Assembly (NCBI RefSeq): GCF_000429025.1
Contig: NZ_AUBB01000006.1
Span: 62,001 to 126,000, forward strand
Direction: 5' to 3'
Origin: Actinospineispora spinosispora DSM 44797
Lineage (GTDB): Bacteria; Actinomycetota; Actinomycetes; Mycobacteriales; Pseudonocardiaceae
Length of the DNA stretch: 64,000 nucleotides
Each line of letters begins with the position of its first letter. Positions within the stretch are counted from its first letter, which is position 1. Shown one piece after another: positions 38,860-50,647 of this stretch. A model generated the notes under the pieces. It was not told the DNA's origin. It saw only the letters and a list, made by a program, of their open reading frames with translations, and ran no database searches. Position numbers and translations under genes: made by a program.

Positions 38860-40437
38860 TCAGAACGGTGGCGGATCGGGGTCGGTGATGGGTTCTCCTC
38901 GGGTCGGGTAAATGCGGCCGAGGGGGCTTTTCCAGCGGAAGTAGCCGGGGCGCGGCTGGGCGACCTTCCAGCCTCCTCGGTGTTTGAGTGCGTGGTCGTG
39001 TGCGCAGGCCGGTGCCAGGTTGGTCCTGGTGGTGGGCCCGCCGTGCTGGACGTCATGGGTGTGGTCGAGTTCGGACTGCACTGCCGATCGGCGACAGCCC
39101 GGAGCGGTACAGGTGCGATCCCGAATCTGGGTGTATCGCCGTAGTGCGCTGGTCGGATGTCGCCGACCCGGTTGGGTGTCCAGTTTCTCGGCGGGATCGC
39201 GCTCGCGGGACCGCTGGTATTGGTCGGCGATGTCGGTGATGACTTTCGTCCAGGCTCGGGGTGGGTCTTTGGTCAGCTGGGCGAGTGTGGTGGCAGGGAT
39301 CGCCAGCTCGACGATTCCGCCTTCGGCGCGGTAGCTAGGCGGGCCGGTGGTCGGTCGGCGACGGGTGATGCCTTCGGCGATCAGGTAACCATCGACATCG
39401 GTGACCACCCACCGCCACTGACCGCTGTGCTGGCGCCCAGCAGCCCGTCGAGCAACCGACCCGAGGATCGGGCCCCAGCCCGGGAGTTCACCGGGCAGGT
39501 TGTTGAGCCCGGCAAGGGTGTCGAGCCGGGCCCGCACCTCGATCCCCGACACCCGACCCATCGCCTCGGCGGCGGCACCCTCCTCCGGCTCTTCAACGCC
39601 GGATTCGGTGTCGACCGGCTCGGCGCCAGGACCCGATGGCGAGGTTTCGGCCAGCAGGGCGGCGATCATTTGTGTGCGGGTCAGGTGATGGAACCGTCCG
39701 TCCAACAACCGCAGGAAGATGTCGGCGCGCAGCTGGTCGATCCGGCCCCGATGCCCCGCACGCTTCGCGGCCAGCGCGAGCCTGGCGATCCGCTCGGTCG
39801 CCGCCGCGGCTTCATCGGGTGGCAGGCCAGTGGCGGTGATGGTCGCGGTGCCCGCTGAGTCGAGGTAGCCGACCACCATCCGATCAGCCAGAGCTTGCTC
39901 GTACTGGTCCTCGGCCCGGTCCGGCTCCACCGTGATGATCAGCTTCAGGATTCGGGCCCGCAACTGCCCCGTCGTCAACCCCGGCGCCACCGGCAGCACC
40001 CGCGCGATCACCGCGGCGATCAGGTCTTCAGGCAAGCCCGCGAGGTGGTAGGTGAACACCATCGCCCGGTCCCGGTCGATCAGCCCCGCGACCATCGCCG
40101 CGTGCACCGCGGGCAGCTCCAGACACAGAACCTGGGCGAAATCGCACTCGGTCCGCGCCCGGTTCCGAGACAAGGTCAACGCGGCGCGTACTTCATCAGA
40201 GGCGTACTGCTCCGACCCGACAGCAGCGGCGCGTTGCACCACTGTGGTGACCGCGGCGGTGTACAGCCCTTCGACATGCGCACGCTGACGCGCACACGCT
40301 TGCAGCACATCGACGACGAAGTCATCGGACACCGCGTTCATGTCCAGGGCAGACAGGACAGCACCGAGGACTGGCCCAGCGGGCATACCCGCGAGCCTGG
40401 AACCGACCGACACCCCACCCTGCATGCCATCGATCAT
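38860..40437 (-). CDS. DUF222/HNH endonuclease family protein (13E12-like)
   Basis: 525 residues from ATG 40437; a TTG at 40455 is the alternative. A large helical DUF222 region (about 20-330) is followed by an HNH nuclease domain near 445-500: CTAPGCRRSAVQSELDH, HGGPTTRTNLAPACAHDHALKH, with the metal and Zn residues kept. Proteins like this are repeated many times in actinobacterial genomes (REP13E12 proteins of M. tuberculosis) and are linked to mobile elements, though no att site or transposase is seen here. The stop converges with the crotonase gene (6 bp apart). Biological role unknown. Confidence 0.9.
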   Translation of the reverse strand: MIDGMQGGVSVGSRLAGMPAGPVLGAVLSALDMNAVSDDFVVDVLQACARQRAHVEGLYTAAVTTVVQRAAAVGSEQYASDEVRAALTLSRNRARTECDFAQVLCLELPAVHAAMVAGLIDRDRAMVFTYHLAGLPEDLIAAVIARVLPVAPGLTTGQLRARILKLIITVEPDRAEDQYEQALADRMVVGYLDSAGTATITATGLPPDEAAAATERIARLALAAKRAGHRGRIDQLRADIFLRLLDGRFHHLTRTQMIAALLAETSPSGPGAEPVDTESGVEEPEEGAAAEAMGRVSGIEVRARLDTLAGLNNLPGELPGWGPILGSVARRAAGRQHSGQWRWVVTDVDGYLIAEGITRRRPTTGPPSYRAEGGIVELAIPATTLAQLTKDPPRAWTKVITDIADQYQRSRERDPAEKLDTQPGRRHPTSALRRYTQIRDRTCTAPGCRRSAVQSELDHTHDVQHGGPTTRTNLAPACAHDHALKHRGGWKVAQPRPGYFRWKSPLGRIYPTRGEPITDPDPPPF

Positions 40438-40793
40438 ACGTTCGAACACCGACAAAAACAGGAAATCAGCAGGTCAACCAGCCAGCAAACCCCCACCAGC
40501 GGCAAACGGTCACAGCCAGAACACCGCGATCAGACCCACCCCGACCACCCACACAACGCGACCAGAAGGGACTTCATGGGCAACCCGAGCCGCACCACAG
40601 GGCCCCCAGGGCCCTGCGGTGCGGCTCGGGGCGGCAGCCCCCTCAGTAAAAGCCCCCGGGCGCAGCCCGAAAACCAAACCGCCACAGGCAGCAGCCCGAA
40701 GACCAAAGCCGCAGCCAGCAGCCCACAAAACCGAAGCCGCAGGCCCCGAAACCTTGTGAGTGCTGAGGCCGCCTATATAGGCGCTCGGAGCAC
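40438..40793. other. Intergenic region between HNH gene and methyltransferase
   Basis: 356 bp without a gene. It contains a purine-poor stretch (40456-40560), a strong compound hairpin (40584-40630) and the left part of the cloverleaf-like element (40752-40842). The promoter of the leftward HNH gene should be near 40450-40500, which is AT-richer than its surroundings, but no consensus pair is clear. Confidence 0.5.
40584..40630. terminator. Compound hairpin, 13 + 8 bp
   Basis: CCCGAGCCGCACC (40584-40596) pairs with GGTGCGGCTCGGG (40618-40630). Inside, CAGGGCCC (40598-40605) pairs with GGGCCCTG (40609-40616) around a three-base loop, with one A/C mismatch between the stems. It lies 164 bp downstream of the methyltransferase stop and could end leftward transcription from it. 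Confidence 0.65.
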
Positions 40794-40842
40794 CTACACC
40801 TTCGGCGCCCCTTCGGGGTAGACGGCCTCATCACTCACAAGG
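40752..40842. repeat. Cloverleaf-like palindromic element overlapping methyltransferase 3' end
   Basis: Outer arms 40752-40771 and 40823-40842 pair over 20 bp with one mismatch. Inside lie the palindrome CCTATATAGG (40772-40781) and the hairpins of CTACACCTTCGGCGCC and CCCCTTCGGGG. The right part has about 78% identity (35 of 45) to the right part of the 42400-42520 element when read on the minus strand. The methyltransferase gene ends inside it. Confidence 0.85.
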
Positions 40843-41636
40843 GAGGTCACCTGGACCACGACCTGTTCGTTGTCCAGGGTGTAGGCCTCGTAGGTGAAGC
40901 GGAGACCGGTCCGGGAGACGTGTTCGCACCAGGCCCGATGCTCGTGGTCGGCCCAGCCCGGATAGTTGAAGTACTCGTCGAACACGATGACGCTGCCGAC
41001 TCGCAGGCGAGGCCCGACAAGGTCGAGGACTGTCCGCGTGGACGAGTACAGGTCAGCGTCGATGTGCAGGAACGCCACCGGCCCCGGGTGCGAGGCGAGG
41101 AAACCCGGAAGGGTGTCGGAGAACCACCCGACGACCATCGAGGCGCCCGGAACAGAGGGGATGCCACCAGCGGTGAACGCCCCGGCGGGGAATCCAGGTC
41201 GCCAGTCCTCCGGCAGCCCTTCGAACGAATCGAATCCGTAGACCGGCCGATCACCACAACCAGCGGCGATGATCTTCAACGTGGAGCCGTTGTAGACACC
41301 GAACTCCAGCGCCATGCCGTCGCCCGAGACGAGCGAGAGCCCGTGCTCCAGTGTTGCGGTCGGATTGGGGAACGGCCGCGCGGACGGCATGGACGTGCGC
41401 ACGAAGTCGGCGCTCTCGACGACCGCTCGCCGCTCTTCCGCCGCGAACATGTCCCGACGGTCCCGGATCTCCACCGAGCGAACGAAGTCGATCACCCGGT
41501 CGGACTCGGCCCGGACATCAGCCTTCAGCTGTTCCAGCTCACGGCGCAGCTCAGCGGTCTGCTCGGAGCGGTGACGCGCGACGACCTCATCGATCGCGCG
41601 CGTCAGCTTCGCCCGCAGGACCTCTCGAACTCCCAA
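40794..41636 (-). CDS. TylF/MycF-type SAM-dependent methyltransferase
   Basis: 280 residues. A charged, probably coiled-coil N-terminus (about 1-60) is followed by a class I methyltransferase fold: MALEFGVYNGSTLKIIAA (SAM motif), VYGFDSFEGLPEDWR, FLHIDADLYSSTRTVLDL and VIVFDEYFNYPGW with the metal-binding acids seen in the macrocin O-methyltransferase family. Substrate unknown. The start is TTG, with GAAGG seven bases upstream inside the end of rbpA; no other start fits. The last 15 codons (VSDEAVYPEGAPKV) lie in a palindromic element, so the natural C-terminus may have been replaced. Confidence 0.82.
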   Translation of the reverse strand: MGVREVLRAKLTRAIDEVVARHRSEQTAELRRELEQLKADVRAESDRVIDFVRSVEIRDRRDMFAAEERRAVVESADFVRTSMPSARPFPNPTATLEHGLSLVSGDGMALEFGVYNGSTLKIIAAGCGDRPVYGFDSFEGLPEDWRPGFPAGAFTAGGIPSVPGASMVVGWFSDTLPGFLASHPGPVAFLHIDADLYSSTRTVLDLVGPRLRVGSVIVFDEYFNYPGWADHEHRAWCEHVSRTGLRFTYEAYTLDNEQVVVQVTSLVSDEAVYPEGAPKV

Positions 41637-41638
41637 GC

Positions 41639-41980
41639 TCAGCCTTCCCGGTGAGCCTTGAGCCGCTTCAGTGCCTCGTCCAGGATCGCGGCGCCATCGG
41701 CGTCGCTACGACGCTCCTTGACGTACGCGAGGTGTGTCTTGTACGGCTCGTTGCGAGTCGCGGCGGGCGGGTTCTGGTGGTCCGTGCCGGCGGGCAGTCC
41801 GCACCGAGGGCAGTCCCAGTTCTCCGGGAGCTCCGCCTCGGCGGCGAACGACGGTGTCGTCTTGTGCCCGTTGGCGCACCAGTAGGACACCATCATGCGC
41901 GGCGCGGTCTCACCACGCTCGGATTCCCCCATCGGACCCCCGCCGACCCGGGTCCCTCTGATCGCGTTGCCACCGGCCAT
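41639..41980 (-). CDS. rbpA: RNA polymerase-binding protein RbpA
   Basis: 113 residues. Actinobacterial transcription factor that binds RNA polymerase and the principal sigma factor, stabilising the open complex. The N-terminal tail (RVGGGPMGESERG) is followed by the core zinc-ribbon-like domain YWCANGHKTTPSFAAEAELPENWDCPRCG (three Cys and one His), the basic linker and the C-terminal sigma-interacting domain (AAILDEALKRLK). GAGG lies five bases before the ATG. A hairpin separates it from secG upstream. Confidence 0.96.
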   Translation of the reverse strand: MAGGNAIRGTRVGGGPMGESERGETAPRMMVSYWCANGHKTTPSFAAEAELPENWDCPRCGLPAGTDHQNPPAATRNEPYKTHLAYVKERRSDADGAAILDEALKRLKAHREG

Positions 41981-42010
41981 GTGAACCTCTACCCCAGTCG
42001 TGTGAGATCG

Positions 42011-42026
42011 GGCTCCGTACGGAGCC
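42011..42026 (-). terminator. Short palindrome after secG
   Basis: GGCTCCGTACGGAGCC is a perfect 16-bp palindrome placed exactly after the secG stop and 30 bp before the rbpA start. It could partly end secG transcription or protect its 3' end. Confidence 0.5.
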
Positions 42027-42263
42027 TCAGCTGCTCAGTTTGACCAGAAGACCAGTGCCGACGATCGCGACCAACCAGATCGCGCCGACGAAGATGGTCA
42101 TCCGGTCCAAGTTCTTCTCCGCGCGCGCGGACCCGGAGAGGTTCGACTGCATGCCGCCGCCGAACAGCGCCGACAGGCCGCCACCGCGACCCCGGTGCAG
42201 GAGGATCAGCATCACCAACAACACGCTGGTGACAACGAGAACGATCTCCAGAGCGAGCTTCAT
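42027..42263 (-). CDS. secG: Protein translocase subunit SecG
   Basis: 78 residues, two membrane helices (about 2-22 and 52-72) joined by the conserved glycine-rich loop RGRGGGLSALFGGG. It supports the SecYEG channel. The ATG at 42263 has GAGG five bases upstream; an in-frame GTG/ATG extension to 42326 adds a polar N-terminus unlike SecG and is rejected. It follows tpiA, as in mycobacteria. Confidence 0.95.
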   Translation of the reverse strand: MKLALEIVLVVTSVLLVMLILLHRGRGGGLSALFGGGMQSNLSGSARAEKNLDRMTIFVGAIWLVAIVGTGLLVKLSS

Positions 42264-42399
42264 GCCATCCTCATCCGACGCGTACGTGTGCGCACTCGTC
42301 CATTGGTCTGCCGCCGGTGTGCTCATCGGGCCAGCACCGGGCTGAGGCGCGGATCACCAGGATACCTGCCCCGGATTCCTCAACTCGGCCCGGGCATCA

Positions 42400-42520
42400 C
42401 CGTGAGTGGCAAGGGGTCCTATAGCAACTCTGGGCACTCACGACGAAAAGCGTGTCGTGAGTGCCCAGAGTTGCTACGCCTTCGGCGCCGCTTCGCGGTA
42501 GGGCCCCTTGCCACTCACGG
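42400..42520. repeat. Large cloverleaf-like palindromic element between tpiA and secG
   Basis: Outer arms 42400-42421 and 42499-42520 pair over 22 bp with a single mismatch that would be a G-U pair in RNA. Within are three hairpins: a perfect 23-bp stem (42422-42444 with 42454-42476, loop of nine), CGCC-TTC-GGCG (42477-42487) and CCGC-TTC-GCGG (42488-42498). It starts eight bases after the tpiA stop. It could end transcription of the glycolytic operon, but its size is far beyond a normal terminator. Confidence 0.9.
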
Positions 42521-42527
42521 GGACGGC

Positions 42528-43313
42528 CTACGGCAGCGGGCCGCCGGCCGCGATCGCACACAGCTTGGCGAACTCGTCGGCGTCCAGGCTCGCGCCGCCG
42601 ACCAGCGCACCGTCGATGTCCCGCTCGGCGATGAGCTCGCCGATGCTGCCGGACTTGACCGAACCGCCGTAGAGCACGCGCACCGACTCGGCGGTCGCCG
42701 TGTCGTAGCGCTTCTCCACCGCTGCCCGCAGTGCCGCGCAGACCTCCTGCGCGTCCGCCGGGGTGGCGACCCTGCCGGTGCCGATCGCCCAGATGGGCTC
42801 ATAGGCGATCACCAGACCGGCGACCTGCTCGGCCGTCACCTTGGCCAGCGCGGCGTCGAGCTGCGAGGTGCAGTGCGTGACGTGCCCGCCCTGCTCACGC
42901 ACGTCAAGGCCCTCGCCGACGCACAGGATCGGGGTGATCCCGTTGCGCAGCGCGGCCAGCACCTTGGCGTTGACCTGCTTGTCGTCCTCGCTGTGAATCT
43001 CCCTGCGCTCCGAGTGCCCGACGATGACGTAGCTGCTGCCCAGCTTCGCCAGCATCGGACCGGAGACGTCTCCGGTGTAGGCACCGGAGTCCTTCGGTGA
43101 GATGTCCTGCGCACCGTGCACCATCAGCAGCTCGTCGCCGTCGATCATGGTTTGGATGCTGCGGATGTGGGTGAACGGCGGAATGACCGCCACATCGATC
43201 TTCTTGTAGTACTTGTCCGGCAGCGCGAAGGCGAACTTCTGCACCAGGGCGATTGCCTCGAGGTGGTTGAGGTTCATCTTCCAGTTGCCGGCGATCAGCG
43301 GCTTGCGAGACAC
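42528..43313 (-). CDS. tpiA: Triosephosphate isomerase
   Basis: 261 residues, TIM barrel that interconverts glyceraldehyde 3-phosphate and dihydroxyacetone phosphate. Lys in AGNWKMN near the start, the catalytic His in IVGHSERR and Glu in [11 protein letters not shown] are present, as is YGGSV phosphate loop. GTG start with GAGGA four bases upstream, eight bases after pgk. Confidence 0.97.
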   Translation of the reverse strand: MSRKPLIAGNWKMNLNHLEAIALVQKFAFALPDKYYKKIDVAVIPPFTHIRSIQTMIDGDELLMVHGAQDISPKDSGAYTGDVSGPMLAKLGSSYVIVGHSERREIHSEDDKQVNAKVLAALRNGITPILCVGEGLDVREQGGHVTHCTSQLDAALAKVTAEQVAGLVIAYEPIWAIGTGRVATPADAQEVCAALRAAVEKRYDTATAESVRVLYGGSVKSGSIGELIAERDIDGALVGGASLDADEFAKLCAIAAGGPLP

Positions 43314-43320
43314 GGATTCC

Positions 43321-45524
<2,204 letters not shown>

Positions 45525-45552
45525 TCATGCCTCCTGTGTCGTCTTCATGAGC

Positions 45553-45572
45553 GGGGAGCCGACCGGCTCCCC
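45553..45572 (-). terminator. Hairpin between whiA and gap
   Basis: GGGGAGCC (45553-45560) pairs with GGCTCCCC (45565-45572) around GACC. It is 57 bp after the whiA stop and 29 bp before the gap start, so it may end the uvrC-whiA operon; it would also lie in the gap leader if the promoter is further up. Confidence 0.6.
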
Positions 45573-45628
45573 GGCTTCAGCTCAACCTTACCGGTACAGA
45601 TGCTCTGAGCTGTACTGTTGTCCCGGTC

Positions 45629-46606
45629 TCATGTGTCGGCAAGCATGTCAGCGGTCACCGCGGACTCGGTGTCGGGCACCCCGAGGTCGGCCGCGCGCTT
45701 GTCTGCCATGTGCAGCAGCCTGCGGATACGACCCGCGACCGCGTCCTTCGTCATCGGCGGGTCCGACAGCTGCCCCAGCTCCTCCAGGGAGGCCTGGGTG
45801 TTCTCCAGCCGCAGCCGCCCGGCCGCCAGCAGGTGCTCGGGCACATCGTCGGCGAGCAGGTCGAGTGCGCGACGGACCCTGGCCGACGCGGCGACAGCGG
45901 CACGGGCCGAACGGCGCAGGTTCGCATCGTCGAAGTTCGCCAGCCGGTTCGCGGTCGCGCGGACCTCGCGGCGCATCCGCCTCTCCTCCCAGGCCAGCAC
46001 CGAGGAGTGCGCGCCCAGCCTGGTCAGCAGTGCGCCGATGGCGTCACCGTCGCGGACCACGACCCGATCGGCGCCGCGCACCTCGCGGGCCTTCGCGGTC
46101 ACGCCCAGCCGACGCGCGGCGCCGACCAGCGCGAGCGCGGCCTCGGGACCGGGGCAGGTCACCTCGAGCGCGGAGCTGCGACCGGGCTCGGTCAGCGAGC
46201 CGTGGGCGAGGAACGCCCCCCGCCACGCCGCCTCCGCGTCACACAGACCGCCCGAGACGACCTGCGGCGGCAGGCCTCGCACCGGGCGGCCACGCAGGTC
46301 GAGCAGCCCGGTCTGACGGGCGAGCCCGGCACCGTCCTTGACCACCCTGATCACATATCTGGCACCTCTGCGCAGACCGCCGGAGCTGATCACCTGAACC
46401 TCGGACGTGTGCCCGTACAGCTCATGGATCTCGCGTCGCAGCCGCCGGGCGACCGAGCCGGTGTCCACCTCCGCCTCGATCACCACCTTGCCGCCCACGA
46501 TGTGCAGCCCGCCGGCGAAACGCAGCAGCGAGGCCAGCTCCGACCGGCGGCAGCACGGCTTCGTCACGTTCAACCGGCTGAGCTCGTCCTTCACCGACGC
46601 TGTCAT
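45629..46606 (-). CDS. whiA: Sporulation/cell division regulator WhiA
   Basis: About 325 residues. An N-terminal pair of degenerate LAGLIDADG homing-endonuclease-like domains (about 20-200) is followed by a C-terminal helix-turn-helix ([17 protein letters not shown]). WhiA works with WhiB in Streptomyces development and is kept in nearly all Gram-positive bacteria. ATG 46606 overlaps the yvcK stop (ATGA); GTG 46612 with GGAG eight bases upstream is an equal alternative. Last gene of the uvrC-rapZ-yvcK-whiA set. Confidence 0.95.
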   Translation of the reverse strand: MTASVKDELSRLNVTKPCCRRSELASLLRFAGGLHIVGGKVVIEAEVDTGSVARRLRREIHELYGHTSEVQVISSGGLRRGARYVIRVVKDGAGLARQTGLLDLRGRPVRGLPPQVVSGGLCDAEAAWRGAFLAHGSLTEPGRSSALEVTCPGPEAALALVGAARRLGVTAKAREVRGADRVVVRDGDAIGALLTRLGAHSSVLAWEERRMRREVRATANRLANFDDANLRRSARAAVAASARVRRALDLLADDVPEHLLAAGRLRLENTQASLEELGQLSDPPMTKDAVAGRIRRLLHMADKRAADLGVPDTESAVTADMLADT

Positions 46607-47637
46607 CGCCACCTCGTGTTCTCCTCTCGGCCGCTCGGCCCAGTTACCTCACGCGAGCTTGGGCTCCGCGATCCGACTGTCGATCGATCCCACCGCTCCG
46701 GCGCCACCATGACCGACCTGACTGCTTCCGCCAGTGCCGCCGAATTGTGCCTGGCCGTCCCGTCCCGCTCCCCCACCGGGGCAAGCACTGCCCGCGCACC
46801 CAGTGCGGCAGCGGCACGTTGCAGACGCTCGGGCACCGGCACGGAGTCGATGTCCGCGAGCACCGCATCGATGCGCAGCTCGGGGGCGTGTTGGCAGAGT
46901 ACGTCCAGGTGCCGTTCGGGTGAGAACCCGGCGGTCTCCCCCGGCTGCGGGGCGAGGTTCAGCACCACGACCTTGCATGCCCGCGTGTCGAGCAGCGCCT
47001 GGCGCAAATCCGGGACCATCAGGTGCGGCAGGACGCTGGTGAACCACGATCCCGGCCCCAGGAGCACCACCTCGGCCTCCCGAACGGCCTCGACCGCCTC
47101 GGGGCACGCGGTGGGGCTGGCCGGCTGCAACCAGACCCGGCGGACGCGTCCCGGGGTGCTGGCCACGGCGACCTGCCCCCGGATTCGGCTGAGCGCGTCC
47201 GGGTCCCTGCCCAGCCCGCTCACCTCCGCCTCGATGACCAGGGGGTTCACGCTCATCGGCAACACCCGGCCACGCACGCCGAGCAACCGGCCAGCCTCTT
47301 CCAGCGCGACCACCGGATCGCCACACACCTCGATCAGCCCGGCGAGCAGCAGGTTGCCGACCGCGTGGCCGGCCAGCGCTCCGGTGCCGCCGAAACGGTG
47401 CTGGAACAGCTCGCCCCAGCGTTCACCCGAGGCGCCACCGTCGGCCAGGGCCGCCAGCGCCATCCGGAGGTCACCGGGCGGCAGGATGCCCAGCTCACCG
47501 CGTAACCGGCCGGAGGAGCCACCGTCGTCGGCCACCGTGACCACAGCCGTCACCGAGTCGGTGAGCAGCCGCAGCGCGCTCAACGTGGCGTACAGGCCGT
47601 GCCCGCCACCCAGCGCGACAGCTTTCGGTCCGCTCAC
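46603..47637 (-). CDS. yvcK: YvcK/CofD-like protein (gluconeogenesis factor)
   Basis: 344 residues with a CofD-like Rossmann fold: [31 protein letters not shown] and [14 protein letters not shown]. YvcK proteins bind UDP-sugars and influence cell wall supply and growth on gluconeogenic carbon sources. The GTG start overlaps the rapZ stop (GTGA). Strongly conserved position between rapZ and whiA. Confidence 0.94.
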   Translation of the reverse strand: MSGPKAVALGGGHGLYATLSALRLLTDSVTAVVTVADDGGSSGRLRGELGILPPGDLRMALAALADGGASGERWGELFQHRFGGTGALAGHAVGNLLLAGLIEVCGDPVVALEEAGRLLGVRGRVLPMSVNPLVIEAEVSGLGRDPDALSRIRGQVAVASTPGRVRRVWLQPASPTACPEAVEAVREAEVVLLGPGSWFTSVLPHLMVPDLRQALLDTRACKVVVLNLAPQPGETAGFSPERHLDVLCQHAPELRIDAVLADIDSVPVPERLQRAAAALGARAVLAPVGERDGTARHNSAALAEAVRSVMVAPERWDRSTVGSRSPSSREVTGPSGREENTRWR

Positions 47638-48533
47638 TCGCGGCCCAGGTCGCGGTGCACGACGCTCACCGTCACACCGTCCTCGCCGCGCAGCCTGCGA
47701 GCGAGCTCCTCGGAGATCGCCACGCTGCGGTGCTTGCCACCGGTGCAGCCCACCGAGACCGTCAGGTACCGCTTGCCCTCGCGCCGGTAGCCGCCGTTCA
47801 CCAGCCGCAGCAGCCGGTGGTACTGCTCGAGGAACTCCTCGGCGCCCTCCTGGGACAGCACGTAGTCACGCACCGCCTCATCACGTCCGTTGAACTCCCG
47901 TAACTCCGGAATCCAGTACGGGTTCGGCAGGAACCGCATGTCCACCACGAGGTCCGAGTCCATCGGCAGCCCGTACTTGTAGCCGAAGGACAGCAGCGTC
48001 ACGCGCGTGTGGCCGGCCGCCTCGGTGCCGAAGCTGCGCTCGATGCTCGTACGCAGCTGGTGGACCGACAACGTGCTGGTGTCCAGCACGAGGTCCGCGA
48101 CGTCGTGCAGCGGACCCAGCAGGACGCGCTCGGCCGCGATCCCGTCGGCGAGCCGCCCGCTGCCCTGTAACGGGTGGCTGCGCCGCACCTGCTCGAACCG
48201 CCGGATCAGCACCTGGTCGCTGGCCTGCAGGAACAGCAGCTTCGGCTTGTAGCCCCTGGCGTCGAGGTCCTTGATGACCGCCGCGAGATCGTCGGTGAAC
48301 GCGCGGCTGCGCACGTCCATCACGACCGCGATCCGGGTGATGTCACCGCGCGCCTTGGCGCCCAGCTCCACCATGGTGGAGATCAGCTCCGGAGGGAGGT
48401 TGTCGACCACGAACCAGCCGAGGTCCTCCAGCACCTTGGCCGCGGTGCTCCTCCCCGCGCCGGACAGGCCGCTGACCAGCGCGACCTCGATGCCCGACGT
48501 GCCAGACGGAAGTTCCTGCTCCGAGCCGGTCAT
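47634..48533 (-). CDS. rapZ: RNase adapter/nucleotide-binding protein RapZ
   Basis: 299 residues. P-loop GLSGAGRST (about 22-30) in the N-terminal kinase-like half; the C-terminal half has SFGYKYGLP and [17 protein letters not shown]. In E. coli RapZ guides RNase E to a small RNA that controls GlmS; in Gram-positives the role is less clear. The ATG overlaps the uvrC stop (ATGA). The longer frame to 48908 lies inside uvrC. Confidence 0.95.
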   Translation of the reverse strand: MTGSEQELPSGTSGIEVALVSGLSGAGRSTAAKVLEDLGWFVVDNLPPELISTMVELGAKARGDITRIAVVMDVRSRAFTDDLAAVIKDLDARGYKPKLLFLQASDQVLIRRFEQVRRSHPLQGSGRLADGIAAERVLLGPLHDVADLVLDTSTLSVHQLRTSIERSFGTEAAGHTRVTLLSFGYKYGLPMDSDLVVDMRFLPNPYWIPELREFNGRDEAVRDYVLSQEGAEEFLEQYHRLLRLVNGGYRREGKRYLTVSVGCTGGKHRSVAISEELARRLRGEDGVTVSVVHRDLGRE

Positions 48534-50545
48534 GTGTCCTCCCCCGTGCTGACTGCCGACTTCGCCTCGGTGGCCCCGCTCAGTGCGGCGACCACCGCGG
48601 CCGCGGTCCTGGGGCCCATCCCGGGGACCTGAGCGATCTCGTCGGCGGCGGCCTGACGCAATTTGCGCAAGGAGCCGAAATGCTTGAGCAGAGCGGTGCG
48701 TCTCGCCTCGCCGAGACCGGGCACCGAGTCCAGCTCGGACGCGGTCATCCGCTTCGAACGCTTCTGCCGGTGGTAGGTGATGGCGAAGCGGTGTGCCTCG
48801 TCGCGCGCCCGCTGCAGCAGATAGAGCCCTTCGCTGGTGCGCGGCAGGATGGCCGGGTCCGGGTCGCCGGGAAGCCAGACCTCTTCCAGGCGCTTGGCCA
48901 GGCCGCACACCGCCACGTCGGTGACACCCAGCTCCGCGAGGACGTCCGACGCCGCTTCGACCTGCGGTGCGCCACCGTCGACCACGAACAGGTTGGGTGG
49001 GTAGGCGAACTTGCGCGGACGGCCGGTCTCCGGGTCGATACCGCCTCGGACCGCCAGCGTCACGTCGTCCTCGTCGGCCTCACTGACCGCACCCGACTCG
49101 GCCGGCTCCGGAGTACTCGCGGTCTCCGCCAGGTATCGGCGGAACCTGCGACGCACGACCTCCGCGATCGACGCGACGTCGCCGCCCTCCGCGCCGTCCC
49201 GGATGGCGAACCGGCGGTACTCGGACTTGCGGGCCAGGCCGTCCTCGAAGACCACGAGCGAGGCGACCACGTCACTGCCCTGGACGTGGCTGACGTCCAC
49301 GCACTCGATGCGCAGCGGCGCGGAGTCGAGGCCCAGCGCCTCCTGGATCTCGGTCAGCGCCGCCGAGCGCGCGGTCAGGTCACCGGCGCGGCGCAGCTTG
49401 TGCTGGGTGAACGACTCGGCGGCGTTGCGTGCGACGGTGTCGGCGAGCGCCCGCTTGTCGCCGCGCTGCGGGACCCGCAGCTGAACCCGCGAACCACGCA
49501 GCTCGGACAGCCACTCGGTGAGCAGCTCGGTCTCCGGCGGCAGCTCGGGGACCAGGATCTCCTTGGGCACCGGCTGGATCGCGTCGTCCGCCGACTCGGC
49601 GAGCGCGGCCTGCTCGCCGTAGAACTGGGTGACGAATCGCTCCACCAGCGCCGGGGTGTCGGTCTCCTCGACCTTGTCGATCACCCAGCCGCGCTGACCA
49701 CGGACCCGGCCGCCGCGCACGTGGAAGACCTGCACCGCCGCTTCGAGCTCGTCCTGGGCGAACGCGACCACGTCGGCGTCCGTACCGTCGCCCAGCACGA
49801 CGGCCTGCTTCTCCATCGCTCGCCGCAAGGCGCTGATGTCGTCGCGCAGCCGAGCGGCGCGCTCGAACTCCAGCTCCTCGGCCGCCTCCGTCATCTGCCG
49901 TTCGAACTCGCGCACCATGCGGTCGGTCCGGCCGGACAGGAACTCGGCGAAGTCCGACACGATCGTCCGGTGCTCGTCGGCGGTGACCCTGCCGACGCAC
50001 GGCGCCGAACACTTGTCGATGTAGCCGAGCAGGCACGGCCGACCGATCTGACCGTGGCGGCGGAACACGCCGTTCGAGCAGGTGCGCGCCGGGAACACCC
50101 GCAGCAGCATGTCGAGGGTCTCGCGGATCGCCCAGGCGTGCGCGTACGGCCCGAAGTAGCGGACGCCCTTGCGCCTCGGACCCCGGTAGACGTGCAGCCT
50201 GGGGTACTCCTCGTGCAGGGTCACGGCCAGCACCGGGTAGGTCTTGTCGTCCCGGTAGCGGACGTTGAACCGAGGATCGAACTCCTTGATCCAGTTGTAT
50301 TCGAGCTGGAGTGCCTCGACCTCGGTGCCCACGACGGTCCACTGCACGTTCGCCGCCGTCGTCACCATCTGGCGGGTTCTCGGATGCAGGTTCGTCAGGT
50401 CGGCGAAGTACGAGTTCAAGCGGCTGCGCAGGCTCTTCGCCTTGCCGACGTAGATCACCCGACCGTGCTGGTCGGAGAAGCGGTAGACGCCCGGGGCCTC
50501 CGGGATGGTGCCGGCGGCCGGGCGGTACGTGGAAGGATCGGCCAT
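48530..50545 (-). CDS. uvrC: Excinuclease ABC subunit C (UvrC)
   Basis: 671 residues. GIY-YIG nuclease domain near the start ([20 protein letters not shown], 18-37), UVR domain ([16 protein letters not shown]), RNase H-like C-terminal nuclease ([11 protein letters not shown]) and tandem helix-hairpin-helix at the end ([20 protein letters not shown]). It makes both cuts in nucleotide excision repair. First in a chain of four genes joined by stop/start overlaps. Confidence 0.97.
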   Translation of the reverse strand: MADPSTYRPAAGTIPEAPGVYRFSDQHGRVIYVGKAKSLRSRLNSYFADLTNLHPRTRQMVTTAANVQWTVVGTEVEALQLEYNWIKEFDPRFNVRYRDDKTYPVLAVTLHEEYPRLHVYRGPRRKGVRYFGPYAHAWAIRETLDMLLRVFPARTCSNGVFRRHGQIGRPCLLGYIDKCSAPCVGRVTADEHRTIVSDFAEFLSGRTDRMVREFERQMTEAAEELEFERAARLRDDISALRRAMEKQAVVLGDGTDADVVAFAQDELEAAVQVFHVRGGRVRGQRGWVIDKVEETDTPALVERFVTQFYGEQAALAESADDAIQPVPKEILVPELPPETELLTEWLSELRGSRVQLRVPQRGDKRALADTVARNAAESFTQHKLRRAGDLTARSAALTEIQEALGLDSAPLRIECVDVSHVQGSDVVASLVVFEDGLARKSEYRRFAIRDGAEGGDVASIAEVVRRRFRRYLAETASTPEPAESGAVSEADEDDVTLAVRGGIDPETGRPRKFAYPPNLFVVDGGAPQVEAASDVLAELGVTDVAVCGLAKRLEEVWLPGDPDPAILPRTSEGLYLLQRARDEAHRFAITYHRQKRSKRMTASELDSVPGLGEARRTALLKHFGSLRKLRQAAADEIAQVPGMGPRTAAAVVAALSGATEAKSAVSTGEDT

Positions 50546-50595
50546 GATGTCACCAGCCTAGAGGGGATGCCAAGCACCCTCGGATGGCTGGTACT

Positions 50596-50643
50596 GCTCG
50601 TGAGTGTTCAGTGTGGCTATAGCCATACTGAACACTCAAGAGC
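50596..50643. repeat. 48-bp near-perfect palindrome
   Basis: A palindrome without loop, centred at GGCTATAGCC (50615-50624). The two 24-bp halves differ at two positions, one of which would be a G-U pair in RNA. It begins the same way (GTGAGTG, 50600-50606) as the larger elements at 40.8 and 42.4 kb. It lies five bases past the stop of the HAD gene, so it may be its terminator. Confidence 0.85.
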
Positions 50644-50647
50644 TCGG

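Noticed and set aside
42400..42520. Possible tRNA gene because of the cloverleaf outline
   Set aside because: Stem lengths are wrong (22 and 23 bp), and there is no T-loop GTTCRA, D-loop or CCA-like end.
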